NCBI GenBank assembly: GCA_028751875.1
Contig: CM054145.1
Coordinates: 49,747,066-49,811,065, forward strand
Reading direction: 5' to 3'
DNA length: 64,000 nt
Source: Rapana venosa
Lineage: Eukaryota; Mollusca; Gastropoda; Neogastropoda; Muricidae
Positions 48,485 to 60,737 of the stretch are shown here, in pieces. Numbering within the stretch: the first letter of the stretch is position 1; each line of letters begins with the position of its first letter. The notes beneath the pieces were generated by a model. It saw only the letters and a list, made by a program, of their open reading frames with translations. It was not told the DNA's origin and made no database searches. The translations under genes and the position numbers were made by a program.

Positions 48485-49186
48485 TTGAGAGAGAGAAAGA
48501 GACGCTTTTGTTTAGCTATTATTAATGTTAATGAAAGCATATGAGTAATCTATAAAAGTACATGTATAATCTGCAAGTTTAACAACAGAAAGGAGAAAAG
48601 CATTAATGGTTGAGGTGATGGCTAGATATTGTGAAATGACCCCCCCCCCCCCCCCCCCCTTCTCTCTTGCCCCAATTCAACAGGTTTTATTATGTATGTT
48701 ACTTTTGCTGTTGTTAGTAATGGGAAAACTTGTACTACTTTAAATGCAATTATTATGGTTTGATAGGCTGGTTGTTTTTGTGGGCTTTTGTTTTTTGTTA
48801 TTATGTAGGGGTTTTTGGTGGCTTGTAAGACTGCTTTTTATTATCATTTTTTTCCCATACTTGTTTTCCCCTTCCTCCCCCACTGTCCTCTTCCATCGCC
48901 TTTTCTGTTATTGCTGTGTTGCTGCTCTTTGTGGGGATGAGTGATCATCATTATTCTTGTATCAGTTTTATCATTATCTTTATGTATTCATTTGTTTGAT
49001 TTTTTAATGTTTGTTTTATTGTTATTGAATGGATTCTCTATATGTTAAAAACACACTAGTTTAAGAGGATGAGCACATATGAGTACAAGGTATGTGGAGG
49101 GGGAGTCAGAGAGGAGGGATACCATTGCTGACAATATTGCCCATACTAACGGCATTGAATGCCTAGGGTGGTTTTTGTGTGTGTCA

Positions 49187-50107
49187 AAGTCAAAGATGGT
49201 ACATTGAATAAGCAGTGCATTTGCTTTTTTTCATCAAGCCATCTAGCTAAAGAAAAAAAAAAGAAGCGAGAAAAAAAGATAATGTATATGCAGACATAGA
49301 ATAAAAAAAACACCCTAATCTATGGTAAACTATACAAATCAAACCAGAAAAGACAATAACATATGCATATATGGAATTAAAAACAAAACAAAAAACCCAG
49401 AAAAATATTAAACCATACAATTCAAATAATTCAAAAATCTTGAAAAGATATCCGTCATAACACAAACAAACAAGCAACAAAGAAAAACCAAAACAAAACA
49501 AACAAAGAAGACAAAACAGAATAAAAAAACAAATTAAAAAAAACACACCAACTGCTTCCCCCCCCCTCTCACACACACATAAACCTTCAACCATACAAAC
49601 AACTGAATAAAACAACAAAAAAAAGATGAATCAACAAGAGCAACCACAAGAAGGAAATATGTGTGTGTGTGTGTGTGTTATTCTGTTTTGTGTTTGTTTT
49701 GTTTTTGTTGCTTGTTTTTGTGTCGTTTATTGTTTTTGTTTGTTTGTTTAAGGGGTTGTTTAAAAAAAAAATGAACATGAAAGAATGGGTGATATTGTAA
49801 CCAATATAATTTGTTTGACATTTTATGATTTGCTCTTTTTTTTTTTTAATTAAGAAAAATCCAAATCTAAGTGTGTGCACATGTGCACACAAGCGTGAGT
49901 GTGTGTGTGTGTGTGTGAGTTCTGCAGTGTATTTTTTTCTTTTATTGTATTGTATTTTATTGTTATGGGTTGTCGGAATAATGTAGTTAGATATTATTGA
50001 TGAAGTTAGTTTTGTTCCTATAAAGATGGCTTAATGAAAAAAAAAAAGCAAATGCATGTTTATTCAATGTACCATCTGGAAATAAACATTTGACTTCGAC
50101 TTTGACA
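49187..50107. mobile_element. Possible 0.9-kb inverted-repeat element (family F)
   Basis: The left end (GTCAAAGTCAAAGATGG, GTACATTGAATAAGCAGTGC, CATCAAGCCATCT) recurs inverted at the right end (AGATGGCTTAATG, ATTCAATGTACCATCTGG, GACTTCGACTTTGACAC). Each arm is about 65-75 bp. The interior is A/T-rich with no coding sequence. Lone ends of the same family occur near 35885-35935, 55474-55550 and 59648-59757. Confidence 0.55.
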
Positions 50108-50280
50108 CATACACACAAGTTTTAGCTTTTCCAAAGAAGCCTCCTTATAAGCAGAACATTTCATAAACTACTTCACATCTTTGACCGAGGCCAAAATGTT
50201 TGTCCGTTATTGATGTAAAGTAAGAGCCAAGGTATACATTAATATGTTGTTCTGCTTTAAGATATTCTTCTTTGTGGATC

Positions 50281-50430
50281 ACTCACACAGCAACCATTGT
50301 TGTCTGTCATATGAGCAAAAATACGTTGCTCTGCTGTTAAGCACCTTGATAGATCAGGCCCAGCGCATCCGACTTTGGCGTGCTTTGAGATATTATGATG
50401 AGACTGTCTTCAGCCATGAGAGTTAGCTTA
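50281..50430. repeat. Dispersed repeat family D, copy 3 (partial)
   Basis: TTGTCTGTCATATGAGCAAA, GTTAAGCACCTTGATAG and CATCCGACTTTGGCGTG match copies 1 and 2. Confidence 0.55.
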
Positions 50431-50729
50431 ACAATTTGAAAAAAAAAAAATTCTCTGAAGTCAGAGTATGACTGCCTCTGTGGCAAGGTAACTGAAAACA
50501 CAAACTTCTCATTCAGTGTGTACTTTTAGTCTCAGGGTGATTCTCATGTCCGATGAGTGAGACAGAATAATTACATTCTGGGTGACCCCCAGAAAACACA
50601 CAACAACAATATTTCATATCTGCTAGCAAATCTGTTTCACAGACCAATGCATAACCAAGCACCACACTACACTATGCAGCATACATTTTGATTGGAACTA
50701 GCAGTACTTGTGAAAAACTCAATATCTGT

Positions 50730-51018
50730 TTGGGATAGCTCAGTGGTCAGAGCACTCGCTTTCCCCAAGCTAAGGTTAAGCAGCATTGAGTGTGGTTATC
50801 AAATGATGGGTGACTGTTTGCACATCTTGGCTTCAGTATAGTCCCCCAGTTCACCCAGCTGTAAATGGGTACCTGCCCTCTTTAGGGTCAGGGAAGGTAA
50901 AGCAGCGAGGGAGAGGAGATGGGCGCCGCCCTCAATATGCTGGCCCCTAGAGAAGTGAGGTCTCTGATGCCTCGCTCCCCTACGACCACAGGTTATGGGA
51001 CACCTTTACCTTTACCAA
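50730..51018 (+). mobile_element. SINE with tRNA-like A box and 5S-rRNA-like segment, copy 1
   Basis: It starts GGGATAGCTCAGTGGTCAGA (tRNA A-box type). A 5S-rRNA-like block follows (GGTTAAGCAGCATTGAGTGT, then ATGATGGGTGACTG). A core with CCCAGCTGTAAATGGGTACC comes next, and the tail ends ACACCTTTACCTTTACC. It is about 88% alike to 62820-63108 by eye. Confidence 0.75.
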
Positions 51019-51317
51019 TGTCTTTCATCAACTTTCACACAATCAGGTTTTCAAATACTCATACATCATCTGTCTTTTTTATTTTTAATTGTCAACAATA
51101 TGCAATACCTGAAACCACATCACATAATTTGCAACAAATTATGCTGATACATTTATATATCATACACATCAAAGTCCAATAAGAATAAAGTATATCATTC
51201 AAAGAGGGATAAAGAGCAAAAGAGAATTCACAAGAAGTAACACTGTATTAATACCATAGTATTTAAAAATAAAACAAAAACAAAAAACAATACACCAAAC
51301 CTCCTGACGCAGAGCAA

Positions 51318-51400
51318 TTATAATAATAATAATAATAATAATGTATGGAATTTATATAGCGCTGAATCTTGTAAAGCAATAAATCAAAGCGGTCAATTAT
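51318..51400 (-). mobile_element. CR1/L2-like LINE, very short 3' end
   Basis: A TAATAATAA tail is followed by GGAATTTATATAGCGCTGAA and TCTTGTAAAGC, identical to the LINE 3' ends at 45800 and 56960, then truncated after about 70 bp. Confidence 0.8.
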
Positions 51401-51496
51401 ATCTGAATCATAATCTGATAATTCCAAACACCATCTGGTACACCAATATTGACCTTCCAAAATCTTCTTTAAAAAACCATGTGATTAGAGCTACAA

Positions 51497-51540
<44 letters not shown>

Positions 51541-52890
51541 AGATACATTTATGTGTGTGTATATATATAAAACACAAAATCAATCATATCAGACAAGCTT
51601 TGTATACAAACAGATTTAAGTGGAATAAAGACCCACAAGAGAGTAAATTTTATCACACAAGCTTTACATATGAATAATCAGCAGATCCATAAAATCAAAG
51701 TGATGGTGAAGGCAAATTCTTCCCACACTCATCAGAGGTACAACTGGAGACCCAGAAAAAGTCTAAATCAACCACACGAACAGATACAAAGACAAGAAAT
51801 AAATAAATATACGCCGATTCTTTTACCATGACTGAAAACAAAAGACAAAGACAGGTGAATCTTCCCAAACCTACCACCATTACGCAATGAATATATCGTC
51901 TATCCAGAGCCACTACCATACATCTCCTAAACAGCCATTTTGGGAAATCGCCAGTTGAAACTTTCAAAAACCATTGTAGACAGAAAACAGATGCCATTTT
52001 AGTTAAATCAGGGATAAAAAGATTTTACAACAAATACCTTCCAAAAAAGGTGAAAACAAACAATCACAATTTATGTTTTGGTCCCCCCCCCCCCCCCCCC
52101 ACTCCCCCCCCCCCCCCCCCCCACTCCAGCTTTCTTTCTCCCTTTCTCAAGTTTCTGCTACAACCAAACATGCCTAGATATTCCTGGTGGTAAGAACTGA
52201 GCCACTGTAAGACTGAGATTCAAGCCACAGTCCACATGGACTGGAAGTTTGATTGTTGCATGTTATTAATATAGGTTCCTGCTGTTGGTGACACTAAGTA
52301 GAGCTGGCATTCCCCTTGAGGCTCTACAGCCACAAGGAGGTAATGGGGACATGAGTTTTTGTTGCTAATGGTCAGATTACAACTCCCAGATAAATGGGTA
52401 GGGCTGCACTACAGGGCTCTTACTTAAAACCTCCCTTCTTTTTCAACAGGAAACGATGTCTGCCAGAAAGGGAATTGCCTGTTGTAGGGTTGTGGCATAT
52501 CAAAACAGCAACAACCACATTTGGGTCATATCTCACTAAAGATATCAGTACAGCTGATAGTGAACATAATGTGTTATGAAATAAATAACGTACAAAAAGA
52601 AAAAAAAGGAAAATTTGGAGATACATGGTGGTGGTTCTGAATAAACAATACATCAGGCAGACTAGCCAAAAGAGTCAGACCCCACTGAACATTTATCACT
52701 AAAATTTCAGCACACCAAGATTCCGTCTGCTTCGCTCCATGTCTGGCAGAAGAAAGTGTTCTGTAATATACCATGTAACCTTGTAAGTGTTGTTATGACC
52801 GTGCTTGTGAATTTCCTGGCAGACTAGGCATGAAATATGTATTTAAAAAAAATAATAATAATAAAGACACAGACATCACTTGGTTGTTGT
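51400..52890. other. Intergenic sequence without recognised gene
   Basis: AT-rich, with a (TA)n/(GTAT)n tract at 51498-51570 and a double poly-C run at 52084-52122. No coding segment or known repeat was recognised. Confidence 0.4.
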
Positions 52891-53013
52891 TTTTTAAATA
52901 TCCTTCACAACATCCCAGCGGGTGGAATGGGGCTATGTTCATTGTAGACAAAAACGGTCGCGTATGCAAAATCTTGCCATAGGTGAACCCAACCCCCTGA
53001 GCTCTAGCCGAGG

Positions 53014-53018
<5 letters not shown>
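52890..53018 (+). mobile_element. SINE 3' body fragment
   Basis: GTGGAATGGGGCTATGTTC, GGTCGCGTATGCAAAATC and GAGCTCTAGCCGAGGAAC match the shared SINE-A/B 3' body. It is followed directly by (TA)n at 53019-53067. Confidence 0.7.

Positions 53019-53067
<49 letters not shown>
53019..53067. repeat. (TA)n microsatellite at a SINE 3' end
   Basis: About 24 TA units starting at the SINE terminus. Confidence 0.93.
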
Positions 53068-53070
<3 letters not shown>

Positions 53071-53924
53071 AAATTATTTTTAATTTAATTTTTTTTTTTT
53101 TTTTTAAAACAACCCTTCACAGCAACACGGCAATGTTTCATGAAGCCTGGACACATATTCAGAAGGGCACAACAATATCACACCCTCCAAATTAATCTTT
53201 AAAAACAAAAATAAGGGCAAGAATGAAGCATCTGAACAAGTCTCCACACTTCTGAACAATGCAGCGTGGTTTACTTTAACTCATTTAACACACACATACA
53301 TATATAGATATATATAAGAGATATATATATATAGAGAGAGATATATAGATAGATATAGATAGATAGACAGACAGAGACAGACAGACAGACAGATAGATAG
53401 ATAGATAGATAGATATAGATATACACTATGCCCCACCATTCACGTCAGCTAATGGGAAGATTACGTGTTTTGGCTTTTGGATGTGATTAACACAGCCAGT
53501 TCGTAACCACATGAAAAATCCTGATACAAGCTATACAACTGAGATATGAAAACATTTTATTGGTGAGAGGAGGAGAGAGAGGGAGGGAAGGGAGAGAGAG
53601 AGAGAGAGAGAGAAACAGAGAGACAGACAAGAGAGAGAGACAAGAGAAACAGAGTAGTTTGGGGGTGGGTAGGGGGGGGGCAGTTTCTACAAAATTATAT
53701 CAATCAAGAATACATAATAAACAAATGAGCCAACAGCTTATGGAATATTTCCAGCCTAAAGGCCCCAAAGCCACACGGCACCAGAGGTAAATGGCTATTT
53801 GGAGGAACTAGCTGACTCCTACAACACTTGAGAACAAGCAGTGAGCTCTTTGAAGGACCTGAAAAGGGGCGTCACCTACTGTACAGATGCAAATCTTAGA
53901 GGGACAATCAAAGTGTCTGACCGA

Positions 53925-54290
53925 GCCTTCAGCACCTGGGCTTTATCACAGTACTTGATAAAACCAATGACACTGGGGGCAACAGCAAAGTGAGAGGCTG
54001 TATGACCAGTGGCTTTCCCACTCATGGAATTCCACTTCACAGCTTAGTCTTTAGTGATCGACTATGACTCTGATAAGAGGCTTGACTTGCACAGTCCTTA
54101 CGTGCTGCAGCCCTGGAGGCTAGTTAGCCTTTCGAGAATATCTCCAATGCTGACTGTCCTTATGCCACTTGGCCGAGAGAGTGGGGATGTACTGTGGGCA
54201 AGGCATCTTCACTATAATCAAATTTCTGCCCAATTTCCGAAACAGCAGCTGCCTCCTCTGCTGTTTTAGAGGTCATCATCAAACATGACG
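53925..54290. repeat. Inverted dispersed repeat I, copy 2
   Basis: The reverse complement matches 44640-45010, about 9.3 kb away. Examples are ACTGGGGGCAACAGCAAAGT, GGAATTCCACTTCACAGC and CTTAGTCTTTAGTGAT. An open frame of 71 codons on the plus strand has no recognised relatives. Confidence 0.7.
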
Positions 54291-54684
54291 GACAAACATA
54301 TCAGTCACCAAATCTGCGGGTACATACCTGTCTTTCTCAAACAAGACTGATGCCAGGGTACAAAATGAAAGGAAGCGTACAGTTTAAAACTATCATGTAC
54401 TCTCCTATATATTTGGATCTCCATTGCACCATCAGACTTATCCTATCCTATGTATGCCTGTTGAGAACTAGATGATTTACCCATGTCAATTGACCAATGT
54501 TTCTCTTAAAACTTTCAGCCTATCTGGTGTGGATTTTTGGCCTTTAATTGTTGTTGTTGTTGTTGTTGTTTTTCTATAATAGAATCATGGAAGAAAGATG
54601 CCTGGGAATGTAAAAGTCACTGGCGAAAAGCAGACTACAGTGCTAGTCACTCACTTTGAAAAGACTCCATATTTTGTTTATTTG

Positions 54685-54845
54685 TTTGCATTGTATTGTA
54701 CTGTATTGTATGATATTGTGTTGTATTATATGATATTGTATTTCATACCATTTAAGATACAGCGGATTTCTCTACGTGAAATTCGGGCTGCTCTCCTTGT
54801 GGAGAGCACATCGCCACAAGAACAGCGCCACCCATTATTTTGGGG
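54685..54845 (-). mobile_element. Short SINE-like repeat with ATACA-type tail
   Basis: On the minus strand a stem of GAGAGCA and TGCTCTC-type complement surrounds the core. It is followed by CAGCCCGAATTTCACGTAG and a tail of ATACA repeats. A truncated copy of the same unit lies inside the SINE-B at 62400-62470. Confidence 0.6.
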
Positions 54846-54933
54846 GGTCTTTTTCTCTCTCTCTCTATGCATGCATGCATATGTGCGTGCGTGCTTATTA
54901 ACTTATTCATTACTCATTTTATAGCTGATGTCT

Positions 54934-55150
54934 GTGATCTGCTTCGATACACTTAACATACCCCCTCCTCTGTTCTTCATTGTCTATGTCCATAGCGATG
55001 CAAACCTGTCAGTCTTTTTTGGATTTCACTGAAAATTTGAAATAAAGCCAAACCAAAAACCAAGACATTCTGCCACCACCACCACCCCAAATATCAATAA
55101 ATCAGTTTTCAGCAGTAAAGTGTACCAGAAATGATACAAGTGTGTGTACG
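54934..55150 (-). pseudogene. Decayed tandem copy of the RDEL terminal exon
   Basis: It aligns with 55770-55960, including intron sequence beyond the acceptor (CAGCAGTAAAGT). Shared blocks are CCTCTGTTCTTCATTG, ATAGCGATG and TTTTTTGGATTTC. In the exon frame a stop appears early after the Lys-Lys-Asp stretch. The acceptor has shifted, so it cannot replace the active exon. Confidence 0.7.
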
Positions 55151-55759
55151 CATGCGCTTGGATGCTGAGGTGCATTCTTGTGAGTGAGTGAGTGATGTGT
55201 GTGCGCGCGTCCATGTGTGTGCGTGCGTGTGCACACGTGTGTGCATGTGTGTGTATGTGTGTATGCGTGCATATGTTTGTGTGTGTGTGATGCATGGATG
55301 GACACAGATCCATGTATGTATGAGGCACACACGCACACATGCGGGCGTGTGTGTATGATGCTTGGATGCACATGCGTACATCTATGCATGTACGTGATTG
55401 TGTGTGTGTATGAGTGTGTGTGTGCATGTGCATTTTGTGTGCACTGTGTGTGTGCATTGTGTGTGTGTGTCAAGTCAAAGTCAAACTTTTATTTTCAGAT
55501 GGTACATTGAATAAGCAGTGCATTGCTTTTTTTCATCAAGCCATCTATGTGTAAGTGTATGTGTGTGAGTGTGTGTGTGTGTTTGTGTGTGTATATATAT
55601 TTGTGTGTGTGTGTGTGTGTGCGTGTGTATCAACTTATTTATCAGTCATCTCAGAGCTCATCTCTACTGTGTGTAAGTGTGTGTGTGCGCGCATGCACAT
55701 GCGTGTGTGCGCATGCTTGCATGCATGTGTGTGTTTCTTAACCCTATGAATCAGTCATC

Positions 55760-55879
55760 TCAGAGTTCATCTCTTCGATCAGCTTCCACAGACTCGATGT
55801 ATTCCCTTCTCTGTTCCTCCTCATCCATGCTCAACAGCGATGAAAACTCTTCAAAGTCTTTTTGGATTTCGTTGTAAAC
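55760..55879 (-). CDS. JmjC/EF-hand gene: terminal exon ending RDEL
   Basis: Acceptor TACTTCCAG. 39 codons from VYNEIQKDFEEFSSLLSMDE to VEADRRDEL, then TGA at 55762-55760. The C-terminal RDEL is a KDEL-type ER-retention signal. The helix before it is acidic, as in many ER EF-hand proteins. Confidence 0.8.
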   Translation of the reverse strand, partial: VYNEIQKDFEEFSSLLSMDEEEQRREYIESVEADRRDEL

Positions 55880-56182
55880 CTGGAAGTAAAGAAGGGAAAA
55901 AAGCACATTGAATATCAATAGATTAATTTACAGCAGTAAAGTTACCAAGATTGTGTGTGTGTGAGAGGGAGAGGGAGAGAGAAAGAGTGAGAGAGAGAGT
56001 GAGAGAGAGAGAGTGTGTGTGTGTGTGTGTGTTAGTGTGTGTACGAATGTGCATGGGTATGCAAGCATCTGTGCGTGCATGTGATTGCTTTTGTGTGGTG
56101 TGTGTGTGTGCACGTACATGTATGTGTTGATTATGCATGCATATGTGCTGCGTTGTGTGAGTGAGTAGAGAGAGAGAGAGAT

Positions 56183-56253
<71 letters not shown>

Positions 56254-59200
56254 GGGGACAGAAACTGAGACAGAAAGAGAAAGAGAAACAGACAATTTAT
56301 TTTTTATATTTATTTATTCTTTTATATCGAGGATAATGGAATAAGCATTTATGTGCTTTTTTACATCCAGTCCCCGTGTGTATGCAGATTTGTGAATTCT
56401 GTCATCTGTTCCCACCGGTACACAATGGCCTACTCTTACGAAAAGCGGAACAGGATTTAACGTGTGCGCAAGATGTTCTGCGTTCTGCGTGCGTTCCCAC
56501 ACGGGACCTCGGTTTATAGTCTCATCCGAAGGACTTTTGGGGAGAGTGGAGTTTGCACTAATGCTAACTCCAGAGGAAAGTATCACCTTAAACGGGAATT
56601 AAACCCGGGTAGTCAGATTGCGAGCGCAATGTTCTGACCACTAGGCTATCCAGAGAGAATGACCAAGCTGAGAAGCAAACTCAGTATTTTTTCCACAAAC
56701 CTCCTTGTCGATCTGGTCATGCTCTTCTTTGGTGAACACCCCGTCATGATCCAGGTCAAGCTTCTCAAAGATCTGCACACGCAGCAGCAACAGACACATG
56801 TAACGGTCACAGGCCACACAAACAGCACATGCAGCAGCAACAGACACATGTAACGGTCACAGGCCACACAAACAGCACATGAAGCAGAAACAGACACATA
56901 TAACGGTCACGGGCCAAACAAACAGCACATGAAGCAGAAACAGACACATGTAATAATAATAATATATGGAATTTATATAGCGCTGAATCTTGTAAAAAAC
57001 AAACAAATCAAAGCGCTTGCACTCAATCATTTACAGGCATGCAACTCTCCTTAAACATAATGAACAACAGATTTCAAATCCATGCGCGCGCACGTACGCA
57101 CGCACACGCATGCACGCACACACACACACACGGAACAACACTTAGAAGGTGAAAGATGCTGTTGAAAATTAGGGACAGATACGTGGGGGGAAAGTCTCAG
57201 GTAGGAAATAAGTGTGTTTTGAGGCTGGACTTGAAGGTATCAAGTAAAGGCTTTTGGCGAAGTGAAAGAGGGAGGTCATTCCAGGTGGATGGACCAGAAA
57301 CAGAAGGAGCGACGGCCAACAGTGGTTTGTTTGAATCTGGGTGTTCGAAAGCACAAAGTATCTGCGGCTGAACGAAGGGAACGGGATGGAGTGCACAGAT
57401 GAAGACAGTTACAGAGATAAGAGTGCAGATTTGTGGAGACATTTGAAACAGAGGGTATTGATTTTATACTCCAGTCTTTGTGAGACAGGCAACCAGTGAA
57501 GAGATCGCAGAAGAGGAGTGATGTGTTCAGATTTTTTCTTTCTAAGGACCAGTCGAGCTGCAGAGTTTTGTATGTGTTGAAGAGAGTGGATAGATGATGC
57601 TGGTAGGCCAGCCAAAAGAGAATTACAGTAGTCTAAACGTGAAAGAATGAGAGATGTGACAAGCTTGGAAGTTGCATCAGTGGACAGATACTTGCGAATC
57701 GCGCTTATGCGCCGTAATTGATAGTAGCAAGACTGGCAGGTCTGGGTGATGAATTTTTTCATAGAGAGTGTGTTGTCAAGAACTACTCCTAAATATTTCA
57801 CAGAGTGGGACAAAGGAACTGACGTATTGCCGAATTCTATTGAAGTTTTTGCGATAGAGGAAAGTTTATGTTGGGTCCCTATGAGCATGGCTTCGGTTTT
57901 ATCGGCATTAAGTTGTAACTTGTTCTGAGTCATCCAGTTTTGAATGTCTTGAAGGCAGTAGGACATATTTGTCAGGAGGGAAGGCAAGTTTTCAACAGTA
58001 TCGCTGCACTGAAGCTGAGTATCATCGGCATAGAAATGATGATCAATATGGTGGTTGTTTATTATATGTGAGAGTGGAGCAGTGTAGAGAGTAAAGAGAA
58101 CAGGGCCCAGGACTGATCCCTGCGGGACTCCACATTCCATTTTGACAGGTTTTGATTGAATCTTGTTTACAATAACTTTCTGAAACCGGTCTGTGAGGTA
58201 TGAAGTAAACCAGGTGAGGGCTGTGCCGTTAATACCAAACGTATTTTGGAGGCGAGAAAGAAGAATTGAGTGATCTATGGTATCAAAGGCTGCAGATAAG
58301 TCAAGAAGAGTGAGGAGGGAGATTTTTCCTGCATCAGAAGCAAGTAGAAGTGTATCTAAAGTGTGGACTAGGGTGGTTTCGGTGCTGTGGTTGGGGCGAT
58401 AGGCAGATGAAAAGTGGGAAAAAGATCATTGGAATGAAGGTGACTGTTGAGCTGTTTGAGAACAAGCCACACAAACGGTCACAAGCCACACAAACAGCAC
58501 ATGAAGCAGAAACAGACACATGTAACGGTCACAGGCCACACAAACAGCACACACAGCAGCAACACACATGTAACGGTCACAAGCCACACAAAAAGCACAC
58601 ACAGCAGCAACAGACACATGTAACAGTCACAAGCCACACAAAGAGCACATGAAGCAGCAACAGACACATGTAACGGTCACAGGCCACACAAACAGCACAC
58701 ACAGCAGCAACAGACACATGTAACGGTCACAAGCCAAACAAACAGCACACGACAGCAGCAACAGACACATGTAACGGTCACAAGCCACACAAACAGCACA
58801 CGCAGCAGCAACAGACACATGTAACGGTCACAAGCCAAACAAACAGCACACGCAGCAGCAACAGACACATGTAACGGTCACAGGCCAAACAAACAGCACA
58901 TGAAGCAGCAACAGACACATGTAACAGTCACAAACCACACAAACAGCACACGCAGCAGCAACAGACACATGTAACGATCGCAGGCCAAACAGCACATGAA
59001 GCAGAAACAGACACATGTAACAGTCACAAGCCACACAAACAGCACATGAAGCAGAAACAGACACATGTAACAGTCACAAGCCACACACAGCAACATGAAG
59101 CAGAAACAGACACATGTAACAGTCACAAGCCACCAAAAGCACATGAAGCAGAACAGACACATGTAACAGTCACAGCCAAAGCAAACAGCACATGAAGCAA

Positions 59201-60436
59201 GCAAAGAACATGTACATGAATGCAGCAACAGACATTAATGGTGATGTGTGTGTGTGTGGTGTTGTGTGTGATGCATGTAGTGTATGTGACAAGATTGGAC
59301 ATATGGTGTATCATTTTGATGTGTGATATTAAAACATCCCGGCTTTGCATGTATGTAATCACACAAGCACTTGAATATTGGTGTATACATTTATGTGTGA
59401 TATTTAAAAAAAAAACAAAGGTTGCCACTGATTACCATCACCAGCATCAGCAATAATCATCCATATTACCACAATAACCATCTTCATCATCATCATCATC
59501 ATCACTGCCACAGTTATACCATCCTATGAGAAGGAAGGTGGCAGGATGGTTTAGACAATCACCTGCCTAACAAGTAAATTGTGAGGTTCTGGGTTCGATT
59601 CCCAGCTCTGCCTTTCTTCCCCATTTGACAGGAAAATTGAACTGAATGTCAAAGTCAAACTTTTATTTTCAGATGGTACATTGAATAAGCAGTGCATTTG
59701 CTTTTTTTCATCAAGCCATCTATCTAAAGAAAAAAAAAGCGAGAAAAAAAAGATAAGTCAAGTCTTTCAGAAGAGACTCTAAACCTGTGTTCTTACCGAC
59801 TTATGCACATCAAAAGAACCCACAACAGCTGACAATTAGAAAGGGCGGGGAGGTACTTCCAACCTTTCCTAGCAAAATGGGTAGGTTCAATTCAACTGTA
59901 TCACCCAAGTCGGAATGTGACTACTTTAATTTAATGGTGAGCAAAATTGGTAACATAGCAAAAGTCACTCCATCAGTAGGCCTCATGAGCTCTAGTCAAG
60001 GAATGGAGGAAAAAACAACACCCAACAAAGTATCATTCAATCATCCCAAAAGCCATAACCATCGACATCACAACAATACAAAACAGACACAAAGCAATCA
60101 GAATTCATACCTGAAGAATCACCTGCTGGGCAGGGGCGATTAACTCTTCCAATTAAAATCCTGAAATGACAAAGAATAATATTATAGTACCAATCACAGT
60201 TGCAAAAAAAAAAAATCAATTATGCCTCACTCTCATCCCTTCCTTCCCAACACCAAAAAAAAAAAAGTCACAACATATAGCAAAGCCATAAAAAGGTGAA
60301 AAAGACAGGTTTAAAGGCATAACAAGGCATAAAATTATCATGATATGATATCATCAATGAAGATGATGGTAGTGATGATGAGGAGTAGGGGGACAATAAG
60401 AATGTGCTTATATTCATATTGTTTACAGGGAGGGGG

Positions 60437-60486
<50 letters not shown>

Positions 60487-60544
60487 GAGAGAGATGAGAG
60501 AGAGAGAGAGAGGAGAGAGAGGAGAGAGAGAGAGAGACTCAGAT

Positions 60545-60578
<34 letters not shown>

Positions 60579-60705
60579 GGGAGAGAGAGAGAGAGACAGA
60601 GAAAGAGAGAGGACAGAGAGAGAGAGAGAGGGAGAGAGGAGAGGGAGAGAGAGAGAGAATGAGTGACAGATAGCTAGAGCGAGAAAGCATGAGAGAGCAA
60701 GAGAG

Positions 60706-60737
<32 letters not shown>

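Noticed and set aside
54054..54269. 71-codon plus-strand frame partly preserved in the inverted copy at 44640-44892
   Set aside because: The shared peptide (HSPYMLQPW / HSPYVLQPW) follows from the repeat itself. The frames diverge at the poly-C tract and no known protein is recognised.
58334..59228. Series of 61-116 codon minus-strand frames with repeated CLLLLHVLFVW-like peptides, resembling a membrane protein
   Set aside because: Translation of the 50-bp minisatellite. The period is not a multiple of three, so all frames cycle through the same peptides.
60268..60690. 140-codon minus-strand Ser/Leu frame and 89-codon plus-strand Arg/Glu frame
   Set aside because: Translations of the 300-bp GA-rich tract.
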